In this document: piece by piece, positions 5,729 through 15,062 of the stretch
How the letters are laid out: each line of letters begins with the position of its first letter
Position numbering within the stretch: position 1 is the first letter of the stretch
Assembly: GCA_902496335.1 (NCBI GenBank)
Contig: CABVAO010000001.1
Span: forward strand, 1 to 64,000
Direction of reading: 5' to 3'
Source of the DNA: an uncultured Collinsella sp.
Lineage (GTDB): Bacteria; Actinomycetota; Coriobacteriia; Coriobacteriales; Coriobacteriaceae
Length of the DNA stretch: 64,000 nt
Position numbers and translations under genes: made by a program
The notes under the pieces: model-generated
The model's input: the letters and a program-made list of their open reading frames with translations, nothing else
Databases searched by the model: none
What the model was told of the DNA's origin: nothing

Positions 5729-8089
5729 CTACACACGGCGCTTGAGCTGAGCTCCGCCTTCGCCGGGCATAAGACGGCGAGCGTCGTAGACCGAATCGAC
5801 ACTGCTGATGGAAGCCAGCAGCGGATCCAGACCACTCGCGTCCGAGATCTCGACCATAAAGCGCAGGGTTGCAATACCCTCGCGGTTGGTCGACGTGGCG
5901 GCAGAAAGGATATTGCCGCCCGCATCGCCAATGGCAATGGTGACATCCTTGAGCAGGCCCATACGGTCCAAGCACTCGACCACGATCTCGACCTGGAAGA
6001 GGGTGTCGGCAGCGCCGTCCCACTCCACATCGATCATGCGCTCGGGATGTTCCATAAGACCCTTGACGTTGGGGCAGTTGGCGCGATGTACCGAAACGCC
6101 ACGACCGCGCGTGATGAAGCCGACGATGTCGTCGCCCGTCACGGGGTTGCAGCAATGAGCCAGACGGACCAGCAGGCCGCTGTTGCTCTCGCCCTTGACG
6201 ATAATGCCGTTACTTGCGCTCTTGCCGCGCTTTTGCGGCTTGCGGTTGGAGCCGCGAGCAGGCTGTTTCACGACCTCGGCGATAGCCTCGGCCTTGGTGA
6301 GCTGTTCCTCGGGCTTGGGGTCCAAGATTTGCTCGACCTTATTGCCCACAGCGCGCGGGGCAACCTTGCCGGCGCCGACGGCGGCAAACAGGTCCTCGAG
6401 CTGCTTGAAGTTAAACTGCTCCGCTACGGCGTTGAGCGCACGCGTCGAACGCGGCGTAGAAATGCCATAGCCACGCTTCCGCAGGTCCTTGGCCAGCATA
6501 TCGCGGCCGGCAGCAGCGTCGTCATCCTTGGTCGCAGCGGCAAAATAGCGGCGGATCTTTGACTTGGCGGAAGGCGTCTTAACGATCTTGAGCCAATCAC
6601 GCGACGGCTTGGAACTCTTGTTAGTCAGGATCTCGACACGGTCACCCGTCTTAATCTCGTGCGTGAGCGGAGCCACCGCACCGTTGATTTTGGCGCCGAC
6701 GCAATGGTTTCCCACCTCGGTGTGAACGGCATAGGCAAAGTCGAGCGGCGTGGAGCCGGCACGAAGCGCCATGACCTCGCCCTTGGGCGTAAAGACGAAG
6801 ATCTCCTGATCGAAGAGGTCGACCTTCAGCGAATGCAGGTATTCCTTGGCGTCGGTGATCTCATCAGACGCAGCCCAATCGAGCGAATGCTTGAGCCAGT
6901 TGATCTGGTCGTCCAAACGTTGAGCGTCATTGGTCTTGGAAGCAGACGATCCGCCCGACTTCTTGTATAGCCAGTGGGCGGCAATGCCGTACTCGGCCTG
7001 CTCATGCATCTCGTAGGTTCGAATCTGAATCTCGAGCGGACGGGCCGTGGGGCCGATGACCGTCGTGTGGAGCGACTGGTAGTTATTGACCTTGGGCATG
7101 GCGATATAGTCTTTAAAGCGACCGGGCATGGGGTGCCACAGCGTATGCACCGCGCCGAGCGTGGAGTAGCAATCGCGCACCGAATGCGTGATGACACGCA
7201 GTGCCACCAGGTCGTAGATCTCGGAGAATTCCTTGCCCTTGCGCTTCATCTTTTGGTAGATGGACCAATAGTGCTTGGAACGGCCGTTAATCTGGAAGTC
7301 CTCCAGGCCAATGCGGTTGAGTTCGTCGGTGAGTGTCTTGATGGTCTCGGCCAGATAGCGCTCACGGACCTCGCGCGACTCCGCCACCATGCGCGCGATG
7401 CGCTGGTAGGCGTCGGGTTCAAGGTAGAAGAAGGACAGGTCCTCGAGCTCCCATTTAATGGAGCTCATGCCCAGACGGTCGGCCAGGGGCGCATACACGT
7501 CCATGGTCTCGCGAGCCTTAAACAGGCGACGATCCTCGCGCAGGGCTGCCAGCGTTCGCATGTTGTGCAGACGGTCGGCAAGTTTAACGATGATGACGCG
7601 GATGTCCTTGGACATGGCGAGGAACATCTTGCGCAGCGTGAGGGCCTGCTTCTCGTCCATGCTGTCGACTTCGATGTTGGTGAGCTTGGTCACGCCATCG
7701 ACGAGCTCGGCCACCGTATCGCCAAACAGGCCGGAAACATCGGCAAGCGAGGTCTCTGTATCCTCAACGGTATCGTGCAGCAGCGCGGCGCACACCACAT
7801 CGCAGTCCATCTTGAGATCGGCCAAAATGATGGCAACCTCGACGGGATGGTTAATGTACATCTCGCCCGAGCGGCGCTTTTGGTTGCAGTGCTTCTCGGC
7901 GGCAAAGCAGTAGGCCTGCTCCACCTTGGAGAAGTCGTCCTCATTCATATATTTGAGGCACAGGCGCTCCAGCTTGTCGTAGCTGTCCGCCACAATCTCG
8001 GGCGGCAGCTCATCGGCATGCTTATAGTGCTCCATCTCCGAAAACGGCTGGAGGGTGGAATCATGGGCGGTACGGGCTGCGGCATCCAT
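5729..8089 (-). CDS. rel: Bifunctional (p)ppGpp synthetase/hydrolase (RelA/SpoT family)
   Basis: Makes and degrades the stringent-response alarmones pppGpp/ppGpp. The 786-residue protein has the full Rel layout: HD hydrolase domain (about 50-200, with LLHDTVEDT near 105), synthetase domain (about 240-370, with GRFKDYIAMPKVNNYQSLH), TGS domain (about 420-480, with IFVFTPKGEVMALRAGSTP), a conserved Cys/His region (VRLAHCCNPVTGDDIVGF) and a C-terminal ACT domain. The intact HD motif predicts hydrolase activity and the RFKD motif synthetase activity. It is the likely sole long RSH enzyme here. The next upstream gene encodes the RecJ-helicase fusion, 15 bp away on the same strand, so co-transcription is likely. 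Confidence 0.95.
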   Translation of the reverse strand: MDAAARTAHDSTLQPFSEMEHYKHADELPPEIVADSYDKLERLCLKYMNEDDFSKVEQAYCFAAEKHCNQKRRSGEMYINHPVEVAIILADLKMDCDVVCAALLHDTVEDTETSLADVSGLFGDTVAELVDGVTKLTNIEVDSMDEKQALTLRKMFLAMSKDIRVIIVKLADRLHNMRTLAALREDRRLFKARETMDVYAPLADRLGMSSIKWELEDLSFFYLEPDAYQRIARMVAESREVRERYLAETIKTLTDELNRIGLEDFQINGRSKHYWSIYQKMKRKGKEFSEIYDLVALRVITHSVRDCYSTLGAVHTLWHPMPGRFKDYIAMPKVNNYQSLHTTVIGPTARPLEIQIRTYEMHEQAEYGIAAHWLYKKSGGSSASKTNDAQRLDDQINWLKHSLDWAASDEITDAKEYLHSLKVDLFDQEIFVFTPKGEVMALRAGSTPLDFAYAVHTEVGNHCVGAKINGAVAPLTHEIKTGDRVEILTNKSSKPSRDWLKIVKTPSAKSKIRRYFAAATKDDDAAAGRDMLAKDLRKRGYGISTPRSTRALNAVAEQFNFKQLEDLFAAVGAGKVAPRAVGNKVEQILDPKPEEQLTKAEAIAEVVKQPARGSNRKPQKRGKSASNGIIVKGESNSGLLVRLAHCCNPVTGDDIVGFITRGRGVSVHRANCPNVKGLMEHPERMIDVEWDGAADTLFQVEIVVECLDRMGLLKDVTIAIGDAGGNILSAATSTNREGIATLRFMVEISDASGLDPLLASISSVDSVYDARRLMPGEGGAQLKRRV

Positions 8090-8104
8090 CGAGGTCCCCT
8101 TCCC

Positions 8105-11100
8105 CTAGGCCCGCGGTACGATCGGGCGGTTAACTTTGGCTAGCATATCAGAAGCGCACGAATCGAGCGCCCAGCTCCGGAAAGCCGAAAACTCCATGCG
8201 CGAGCGCAAGCCCTCCAAATAGCGAATTGACCTACTCAATTGCACGCGGCCGGGGTTTTCGGCCATCGCGATGCGACGGGTGTCGTCAAACCCCGAAACG
8301 CGACAAAAACCAAGCTCTTCGAAGATTCCCAGGCCGCTTTCCACCGAACGCTCGTCGACCGGCGTGCGAGCATCGATGGCAAGGCACATCTGTGCGATGT
8401 CGATATCGCTCGCGCTAAAGGAATCGTCCCCGGTTTTGCCGCGGTTGGAGCGCCACATGGTCTGCAGCGCGCGATAGAGCGTGACGAGCTCGTCGCGCTC
8501 GGGCGCATAGCAGTCGAGTAGGCGCTCGTTAATGCGGGCGTCGCGCGACGAATAGAGCAGATGGATCACGGCGGGCTGGCCATCGCGACCGGCACGGCCG
8601 CTCATCTGGTTAAACTCAATGCCGCCAAACGGCATGTGATAGAGCACGACATGGCGAATATCGGGAAGGTTGACGCCCTCGCCAAAGGCAGATGTCGAGA
8701 CGATGCAGCTGAGGCTTCCGTCTCGGAATGCTTCCTCCACGCGACGGCGATCGGAACGCGCAAGCCCCGCGTTATAGAACGCGATATGGGTTGCGCAATC
8801 GGGCACACGCTTGCGCAACGTCTTGGCGAGCGCCACGGACTGGTCGCGCGAATTGACGTAGATGACGGTCTTTTCCCCCGTCGCCACAATCGACACCAAA
8901 CGGTTCTCGCGACTTGCAAGATCACGGTCGTCCTCGAGCCGCAGGTTCTCGCGCACCGTCTCGTCGACCACCGTGCGAGTGATCGGCAGCATGCGGGCAA
9001 GCTCGGCCACGACCGGAGCCGTCGCGGTGGCCGTCGCAGCCATAACGACCGGGTCGCCCAGGGCTTTGAGGATATCGGGCATGTCGAGATAGGCGCTGCG
9101 GTCGCCGCCCTTGGCAAGGCCGGCGTGGTGCGCCTCGTCGATAACGACAAAGCCGATGCGGCCCGAACGTGCGAAGCGGTCACGGTGGATAGATAGGAAC
9201 TCGGGCGTCGTGAGCACGATACCGGTGCGGCCCGAAGCTAGGCCGGCGAACACATCATCGCGTGCGGCCTCCACGGTCTCGCCGGTCAGCACGCCAACAC
9301 CAATACCGAGCGCTGCCATCGTCGACGAGAGGTGATAGGCCTGGTCGGCAACGAGCGCACGCAGCGGATAGACAAAGATGCTCGAACGTCCGCGAAGCAC
9401 CGCCTCACGCGCGGCATGCACATGGAAGATGAGCGACTTGCCGCGCCCCGTTCCCATAACGGCCAGAACACTTTGGTGATCGGCCAGGGCATCGAGCGCC
9501 TCGACCTGCGCGCGATGTGGCTGGTTCGAGCCGATAAAGCTATGGATAAGCGAGCGCGTGAGCTCGGTATAGGAAAGCTGGGCGAGCGTCTCGCGCTTGC
9601 GCGACTCCAAGCGCAGGCCGGAATCCGCCGGCTGCACGCCACGACGAAGCTCGCATGCCGGATCGTCGACGCTGGGCAGCGTGGTATCGCGGACCAGAAC
9701 ATCCTTGATCATGAGCTTGGGCTTCACACGCCCCTGCCAATGCTCGGCAACGGCCTCGAACACCAAGTCGACAGCGCTATCGCAGTTGATGAGCTTATCG
9801 ATTTGCGGCACGCGGAACATAATGGCCGGCACGCTCGCGGCGCCATCGGTCGCCACAAAGCGCATGTGCTCGCCGGTCTTACCCACCACGGCGCGATCGC
9901 ACATCGTCACGCCCTCGGCAGCCAGCAGCGGCACCTTATTACCCTGGCCAAACGGCTCAAGGCGGGAAATCTGCTCTATAGTCTCGATATTCAGCTCGGA
10001 AAGGTCGACCGTGGCGGCAACCTCGTCGATGTCTTCAAAGTCCTCAGCGGGAATCTCCGATAGCACGGCGGAAAGGCGACGACGGAATTCATCGAGCTTG
10101 GATGCCTCGATGGTCACACCCACCGCACCGGCATGTCCGCCGCGACGAATCAGCAGGTCGGAACAGCGCTCGACGGCGTCAAACAGGTTAACTTTGCCCA
10201 CCGAGCGACCAGAGCCGCGCGCGATACCGTCCTCGATCGAGAACAGCAGCGCCGGCACGTGATAGCGGTTGGTCAGACGGCTTGCCACGATACCCTTGAC
10301 GCCCTCGTGCCAGCCTTCGCCGCCCACAACGATCGCGCGCCCGCCGTCATAGGTCTCCTCGACCTTTGCCATGGCATCGCGCGTGAGCTCCGCCTCGATC
10401 TCACGGCGCTGGCGGTTGATTTCCTCGAGCTCAGCCGCCAGCGCGCTTGCTTCGATGGGATTGCGGGCAAGCAGCAGGTCGAGCGCCAGCTTGGGATCGG
10501 CCATGCGACCGGCAGCGTTTAAGCGGGGAATGAGCGAGAATGACAGGCCATCCGCCGTAATGCTCGAAAGGTCCGCCTTGGCAAGCGCGGCAAGCGCGAT
10601 ATAGCCGGGGCGAGCGGTTACGCGCATCTGCTGGATGCCCTCGGCAACCAGCGCGCGGTTCTCGGGCGTGAGCGGCATCATGTCGGACACGGTGCCCAGC
10701 GCCGCGACCTCGATTAGCGAACGCCAATACGACGGCTTGCCCAGGCGCTCACCCAGGACTTGCACCAGCTTGAGCGCCACACCAGCACCGGCAAGCTCGC
10801 GCGAGGGGCCCTCGTCCTCGAGCTTGGGGTCGGTCAGGGGCACACCCTGCGGCACCTGGTCGGAGGGCTCGTGATGGTCCGTGACCACCAAATCGATCCC
10901 CAGGTCCTCCAAATAGGAAACCTCTTCCTTGGCGGCAATGCCGTTATCGACGGTCACGATCAGCTGGGGGCGAGCGAGCTCGTTAACGCGGTCGAGTGCC
11001 GCGCGCGAAAGACCGTAGCCCTCATCAAAGCGGTGCGGAATAAACGGCGTGACATCGGCGCCAAACGTGCGCAGCGCCTCGGTCAACAGGCAGGTCGACG

Positions 11101-11392
11101 TAATACCGTCAACGTCAAAATCGCCAAAGACTGCAATGTGCTCGTGGTTGCGAATAGCACGCTCGACGCGGTCGGCAACGACCGACATGCCCGGGATAAT
11201 GAGTGGGTCGGCCCAGTCGCGATCGAGCGAAGGCGTCAAAAACAATTGGCCCTCTTTGATGGAGTCAATGCCGTGCGCGACCATAATGCGCGCCACCAGC
11301 CCGGGAATGCCCAGACCAGCCGAAAGCTCCTTTTCGAGCTCGGGGTTTTGCTGAGCGACCGCCCAGCGATGCGTCGTCTTAAGCGATGACAT
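8105..11392 (-). CDS. recJ: RecJ single-strand DNA exonuclease fused to a RecQ-type DEAH helicase
   Basis: A 1095-residue fusion. The N-terminal half is RecJ, a 5'-3' ssDNA exonuclease of recombination and repair: DHH motifs FGDFDVDG (about residue 90), VTVDNGIA, VVTDHHEPS and the DHHA1 motif GGHAGAVGV. The C-terminal half (from about residue 630) is a superfamily 2 helicase: Walker A MGTGRGKS, VVIDEAHHAG, AATATAT, STSAFGEGVNLPD and QMSGRAGRDGQ. The order resembles RecQ, but no RQC or HRDC domain is visible. RecJ and RecQ act together in other bacteria, so the fusion is mechanistically sensible. The ATG at 11392 follows a GGGGGTGGG site. A GTG at 11437 is an in-frame alternative. Confidence 0.88.
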   Translation of the reverse strand: MSSLKTTHRWAVAQQNPELEKELSAGLGIPGLVARIMVAHGIDSIKEGQLFLTPSLDRDWADPLIIPGMSVVADRVERAIRNHEHIAVFGDFDVDGITSTCLLTEALRTFGADVTPFIPHRFDEGYGLSRAALDRVNELARPQLIVTVDNGIAAKEEVSYLEDLGIDLVVTDHHEPSDQVPQGVPLTDPKLEDEGPSRELAGAGVALKLVQVLGERLGKPSYWRSLIEVAALGTVSDMMPLTPENRALVAEGIQQMRVTARPGYIALAALAKADLSSITADGLSFSLIPRLNAAGRMADPKLALDLLLARNPIEASALAAELEEINRQRREIEAELTRDAMAKVEETYDGGRAIVVGGEGWHEGVKGIVASRLTNRYHVPALLFSIEDGIARGSGRSVGKVNLFDAVERCSDLLIRRGGHAGAVGVTIEASKLDEFRRRLSAVLSEIPAEDFEDIDEVAATVDLSELNIETIEQISRLEPFGQGNKVPLLAAEGVTMCDRAVVGKTGEHMRFVATDGAASVPAIMFRVPQIDKLINCDSAVDLVFEAVAEHWQGRVKPKLMIKDVLVRDTTLPSVDDPACELRRGVQPADSGLRLESRKRETLAQLSYTELTRSLIHSFIGSNQPHRAQVEALDALADHQSVLAVMGTGRGKSLIFHVHAAREAVLRGRSSIFVYPLRALVADQAYHLSSTMAALGIGVGVLTGETVEAARDDVFAGLASGRTGIVLTTPEFLSIHRDRFARSGRIGFVVIDEAHHAGLAKGGDRSAYLDMPDILKALGDPVVMAATATATAPVVAELARMLPITRTVVDETVRENLRLEDDRDLASRENRLVSIVATGEKTVIYVNSRDQSVALAKTLRKRVPDCATHIAFYNAGLARSDRRRVEEAFRDGSLSCIVSTSAFGEGVNLPDIRHVVLYHMPFGGIEFNQMSGRAGRDGQPAVIHLLYSSRDARINERLLDCYAPERDELVTLYRALQTMWRSNRGKTGDDSFSASDIDIAQMCLAIDARTPVDERSVESGLGIFEELGFCRVSGFDDTRRIAMAENPGRVQLSRSIRYLEGLRSRMEFSAFRSWALDSCASDMLAKVNRPIVPRA

Positions 11393-11500
11393 AGGCACCC
11401 ACCCCCGATAGGGGCAGGTCGCCGCGATACCTCTCACGGTTCATAGCGATGAGTCCTCTGTGTATGCCCGCTTCGGCAGGCAGATCTGTTGAACGGTTTT

Positions 11501-11506
11501 ATTATA
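11501..11506 (-). promoter_or_regulatory. Probable -10 box of the recJ-rel operon
   Basis: A perfect TATAAT on the minus strand about 110 bp upstream of the recJ fusion start. No strong -35 is visible at 17 bp. Confidence 0.4.
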
Positions 11507-11666
11507 CCGTGCAGCGCGGACGCAAAACGCCGCGGTGCGCCGCGGTTTCGGCAAACGATGGCGGTAATGGCCTCGAAATAATCGAGCGTTTCAGCCGCAC
11601 GGACGCATACGAGCGTCTAGCATATCCATACAAACGAGTTCGCGGATAAAGGGGGTCACGGGACAT

Positions 11667-12665
11667 ATGAGGCAATGGGCCGGACTGGGAAAGTTCCTCG
11701 CGGGGCATATGCAGATCATCGTTCCGATTTGCGTGGCGCTCGGCGTGCTCTTTCCCCAGCAGATCGGCGTGCTCAAGCCCATTGTTCCCGCCCTCTTCGC
11801 CTTTATGACGTTTCAGGGCGCGCTCAGCAACACCTTCCACCAGGTAGCCGAGGTGTTCCGCCGTCCCCTGCACCTGATTTTGGCACTGCTCGTCTCGGCG
11901 GCGCTTATTCCCATCGCGGCCTATGCCATGGGATCGTTATTCTTTGGCTCCAATCCCAACCTTGTCTGCGGCATCGTGCTCGAGTACAGCGTGCCCGTGG
12001 CCGTCACCGCTTTTATGTGGATCAGCATGTTCGGCGGCAACGGCCCGCTCGCGCTCACCATCATCCTGACGTCCTCGGTTATCTCCCCTGTGACGATTCC
12101 GCTCACGCTTAAGCTCTTGCTGGGTGCCACCGTCTCGATCGATGTGCCGAGCTTGATGCAAGACATGGCCTTTATGATCGCCATCCCCGCCGTGCTCGGC
12201 ATCGTGATCAACGAGCTCACGCGTGGATGGGGACACGAGAAGCTCTCCCCCGTGCTCTCGCCCGCCTGCAAATTCATGATGATGGGCGTTATCGCCTCCA
12301 ACTCCACCGCCATGAGCGAGTACGTGCTGCACATGAACGCGGTGCGCTTGGAAGTCGCCCTCTTTATTTTGGTCTTCGCCATCAGTGGCTTTGTCGTCGG
12401 TTTTCTGGTCGCCCATGCGCTGCATCTGCCATATAGCGAGACGACCACCATGTGCTTTACCTGCGGCATGCGTAACATCTCTTCGGGCGCCGTCATCGCC
12501 ACGCAGTACTTTCCGGGCGAAGTCGTGTTTCCCGTCATGTGCGGAACGCTGTTTCAGCAGGTACTCGCCTCGCTTATCGGGCATCTCTTTGAGCGTCTGA
12601 CCGGCGAGGAGCGCGCCGCCCAGCGCAAGCGCGTCGAAGCCGGCCGCGACGCCATGGCACGCTAG
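11667..12665 (+). CDS. Bile acid:sodium symporter family (BASS) transporter
   Basis: A 332-residue integral membrane protein with about nine to ten hydrophobic helices. The YSVPVAVTAFMW and FTCGMRNISSGAVIA segments match the conserved core helices of the BASS/SBF family, sodium-coupled organic-anion carriers. Bacterial members carry bile acids, pantoate or keto acids, so the substrate is open. A bile-acid role is tempting for a gut organism but unsupported by neighbours. The ATG follows an AAAGGGGG site. It is transcribed divergently from the recJ fusion and appears monocistronic. Confidence 0.85.
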   Translation: MRQWAGLGKFLAGHMQIIVPICVALGVLFPQQIGVLKPIVPALFAFMTFQGALSNTFHQVAEVFRRPLHLILALLVSAALIPIAAYAMGSLFFGSNPNLVCGIVLEYSVPVAVTAFMWISMFGGNGPLALTIILTSSVISPVTIPLTLKLLLGATVSIDVPSLMQDMAFMIAIPAVLGIVINELTRGWGHEKLSPVLSPACKFMMMGVIASNSTAMSEYVLHMNAVRLEVALFILVFAISGFVVGFLVAHALHLPYSETTTMCFTCGMRNISSGAVIATQYFPGEVVFPVMCGTLFQQVLASLIGHLFERLTGEERAAQRKRVEAGRDAMAR

Positions 12666-12695
12666 ACTGTCCGCATTACGCGGGTGTTAGTCTTG

Positions 12696-13493
12696 CTATA
12701 CGAGCGTTTCCAGATACGCACGCAGGCGCTCAGCATCGATATCGAGCGTTGTCTCAGCATTGACCTGGGCCAAACGATAGCCGACAAAGTAGGGCGAAAC
12801 CACCCAACGCGGCAGCGCCTTGGCAATGGTCCGACCGCCCAGGTGATAGAAGAACAGGTTATACGACTCTGCGCGACCACCGTGGTGCTCGTTCAGGATA
12901 TAGCGCAGAGCTACCTGGATCGCATCGGCGAAGAGATCCGCCTCGGCTTGGTCTCTCGTGTCATCGCTGGCGGCGATTCCCTGCGGGGCTGAAACGTTGA
13001 TCTCAAAGAACCCCATGATGGGTTCGGTTGAGATGTTGGCCGAGATCCTCCCCTGTTGCCAGACATTGATGCCTTCGAAATTGGCGGAAGCCAGCGAAGC
13101 ATAGCCGTCTTCCTGCTCCAAACCCACAATCTGCATGTGCGGATGAACGAGGCTACCGCCCGAGAGCGGACCCTTGTTCTTGTACATGAGCACGCTTCGA
13201 TACTGCTGTGAATCGATCATCTGCTGCCAGCAACCCAGGGCAAACCGCATCACATGGTGGAGTTCATCCGGCTCATAGGTCACCAGGTCGGCATCGTGAT
13301 CGGCCGACTCGATCAGCACGGTTTGACGGGTGGCGCGCAGGGTCTTGAACTTATTCTCGAGCCAAATGCAATCGCCATCACGGCGATTGATGTCGGTGAG
13401 CCCTTCTGTATCGCAAAAGGGGCACGCGGTGCCGGGACGACGGTTGTCGTCGGGCTTACCGTTCGCCTGCTGAACGTCAAATACCAGCGTCAC
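12696..13493 (-). CDS. DUF4931 protein, GalT/HIT-like nucleotidyl hydrolase or transferase
   Basis: A 265-residue protein related to galactose-1-phosphate uridylyltransferase and the HIT superfamily. It keeps a zinc-type CPFCDTEG motif (about residue 24) and the catalytic-type HPHMQI (H-P-H-x-Q, about 118). In GalT the middle histidine is uridylylated. DUF4931 members are uncharacterised, so the reaction is inference. It starts at a GTG whose GGAGG site is formed by the last codons of the upstream cutC. The two genes are 3 bp apart and probably translationally coupled. Confidence 0.72.
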   Translation of the reverse strand: MTLVFDVQQANGKPDDNRRPGTACPFCDTEGLTDINRRDGDCIWLENKFKTLRATRQTVLIESADHDADLVTYEPDELHHVMRFALGCWQQMIDSQQYRSVLMYKNKGPLSGGSLVHPHMQIVGLEQEDGYASLASANFEGINVWQQGRISANISTEPIMGFFEINVSAPQGIAASDDTRDQAEADLFADAIQVALRYILNEHHGGRAESYNLFFYHLGGRTIAKALPRWVVSPYFVGYRLAQVNAETTLDIDAERLRAYLETLV

Positions 13494-13496
13494 GGG

Positions 13497-14174
13497 TTAT
13501 ACCTCCAGCGGCACAATCTTGGTGCCATGGAGCTCGGAGACGCCCAGTGCCGCCGCCACGGTATCGCGGTTGACCGTGGAAATGCCGCCGCCGGGAAGGA
13601 TGGTCAAGCGGTCGCCCGCATACTCGATCAAGCGGGCCAGGTTTTCGAAGTTGTCCTCGATCGGCGTACCGGCAGCGCCACCATGCGTCAGGATGCGTGT
13701 GATGCCGCAGTCGGCGAGTATGTCAATCGCGTCGAGCTGAGCCTCGGGCGAGAGCTGATCAAACGCCATGTGGAAGGTGATGTCGATGGGCTCACGCTTG
13801 CATTCCTCGGTCGCGCAGCCCGCGGCCATCACGAGGGCGCCCAACGTAAGCTCGTCGAGTGCCCATCCGCCAGCGCAGGGCTTGCAGCAGCCAAAGGCCA
13901 AGCCGTCAACGCCGGCGCTCACGGCAAGGCCCAGGTCCATCTCCATCATACGCAACTCGTCCTGGTTGTAGTGAAAGTCGCCGCCACGCGGGCGAATCAT
14001 GCACATCACCCGTGCATCGTGCTCGTGGGCATAGTTGGTCGTAGCGCTGATAACGCCGGCCGAAGGCGTGGTGCCACCAACGGCAAGGTTATCGCACAGC
14101 TCGATGCGCTTTGCACCGGCATCGATAGCCGCCGGCACCCGCTCAAAGTTCTCGGCACAAAACTCATACAGCAT
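13497..14174 (-). CDS. cutC: Copper homeostasis protein CutC family
   Basis: A 225-residue TIM-barrel protein. The N-terminus YEFCAENFERVPAAIDAGA, then IELCDNLAVGGTTPS, MIRPRGGDFHY, GVDGLAFG and LTHGGAAG are characteristic of CutC. The family was linked to copper handling in E. coli and is conserved, but its biochemistry is unsettled and the copper role is disputed. The ATG at 14174 follows GGGGG. A longer reading to 14231 lacks family similarity. It is first of a two-gene operon with the DUF4931 gene. Confidence 0.88.
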   Translation of the reverse strand: MLYEFCAENFERVPAAIDAGAKRIELCDNLAVGGTTPSAGVISATTNYAHEHDARVMCMIRPRGGDFHYNQDELRMMEMDLGLAVSAGVDGLAFGCCKPCAGGWALDELTLGALVMAAGCATEECKREPIDITFHMAFDQLSPEAQLDAIDILADCGITRILTHGGAAGTPIEDNFENLARLIEYAGDRLTILPGGGISTVNRDTVAAALGVSELHGTKIVPLEV

Positions 14175-14234
14175 AGATAGACCCCCAAAGACAGCAGATG
14201 TTTTCCGACGGGCATTGTCACACATCCCCATGAA

Positions 14235-14299
14235 GTTGCGGTGGAATAGGGACTCATTTGGCCTCTGGAGCCCGTATTCAGTCCCTATTTCACCGCAAC
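14235..14299. repeat. Intergenic inverted repeat with 20-bp arms
   Basis: Arms 14235-14254 and 14280-14299 are inverted copies differing at about one position (core GGTGxAATAGGGACT / AGTCCCTATTxCACC), with a 25-bp loop. No T-tract follows, so it looks like a REP-type palindrome rather than a terminator. It sits next to the terminator at 14302-14338. Confidence 0.6.
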
Positions 14300-14301
14300 T
14301 A

Positions 14302-14338
14302 AAAAGGGGCGCTGACTGAGATAGTCAGCGCCCCTTTT
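14302..14338. terminator. Bidirectional terminator between cutC and livF
   Basis: A perfect 16-bp stem (AAAAGGGGCGCTGACT) with a 5-nt loop has A and T runs on both sides. It ends the leftward liv operon and could act in either direction. Confidence 0.85.
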
Positions 14339-14348
14339 GTTAGGTGGG

Positions 14349-15062
14349 TTAGCCTCCGAGGTAGGCTTTGCGGACGTTATCGTCGTGCAGGAGCTCTTGA
14401 CCGGTGCCGGTCATGGTGATCTTGCCGGTCTCGAGCACGTAGCCGCGCGTGGCGATGGAAAGAGCCATCTGTGCGTTTTGCTCGACCAGAAGCACCGTGG
14501 TGCCGGCCTTGTGCAGGTCCTCGACAATCTGGAAGATCTGCTCAATCAGAATCGGCGCCAGACCCATGGAAGGCTCGTCGAGCATAAGCAGTTTGGGGTT
14601 ACTCATAAGAGCGCGCCCCATAACAAGCATCTGCTGCTCACCGCCCGAAAGGGTGCCGGCGACCTGGCGACGGCGTTCCTTCAGGCGCGGGAACTGCTCG
14701 TAGACGCGCTCGAGGCCCGGAGCCACCGTGGACTTGGGCTGCGTGTAGGCGCCCATCTCCAGGTTCTCCTCAACCGTCATCTGCAAAAAGGCGCGACGAC
14801 CCTCGGGAACCTGAGCCAGGCCCTTACCAACCAGCTTGTCGGCGGGCGTATGGGTAATGTCCTCGCCCATAAACTTGATGGAGCCGGTCTTGGAGCGCAG
14901 CAGGCCCGAGATGGTCTTGAGCGTTGTGGACTTGCCGGCACCGTTGGCACCAATCAAGGCCACGATCTCGCCCTCGTTAACGTTAAAGGAGATGTCCTTG
15001 ATGGCGTGGATGGCGCCGTACCAGACGTTGATGTTGTAGACGGAAAGCATCGGCTCTGCCAT
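14349..15062 (-). CDS. livF: Branched-chain amino acid ABC transporter ATPase LivF
   Basis: One of the two ATPases powering the Liv importer. The 237-residue protein has Walker A GANGAGKST (about residue 38), signature LSGGEQQM, Walker B LLMLDEPSMG and the H-loop region TVLLVEQNA. The N-terminal VYNINVWYGAIHAIKDIS is typical of LivF rather than LivG. The ATG directly abuts the livG stop, indicating coupling. It is the last gene of livKK-HMGF, followed by a strong terminator. Confidence 0.93.
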   Translation of the reverse strand: MAEPMLSVYNINVWYGAIHAIKDISFNVNEGEIVALIGANGAGKSTTLKTISGLLRSKTGSIKFMGEDITHTPADKLVGKGLAQVPEGRRAFLQMTVEENLEMGAYTQPKSTVAPGLERVYEQFPRLKERRRQVAGTLSGGEQQMLVMGRALMSNPKLLMLDEPSMGLAPILIEQIFQIVEDLHKAGTTVLLVEQNAQMALSIATRGYVLETGKITMTGTGQELLHDDNVRKAYLGG

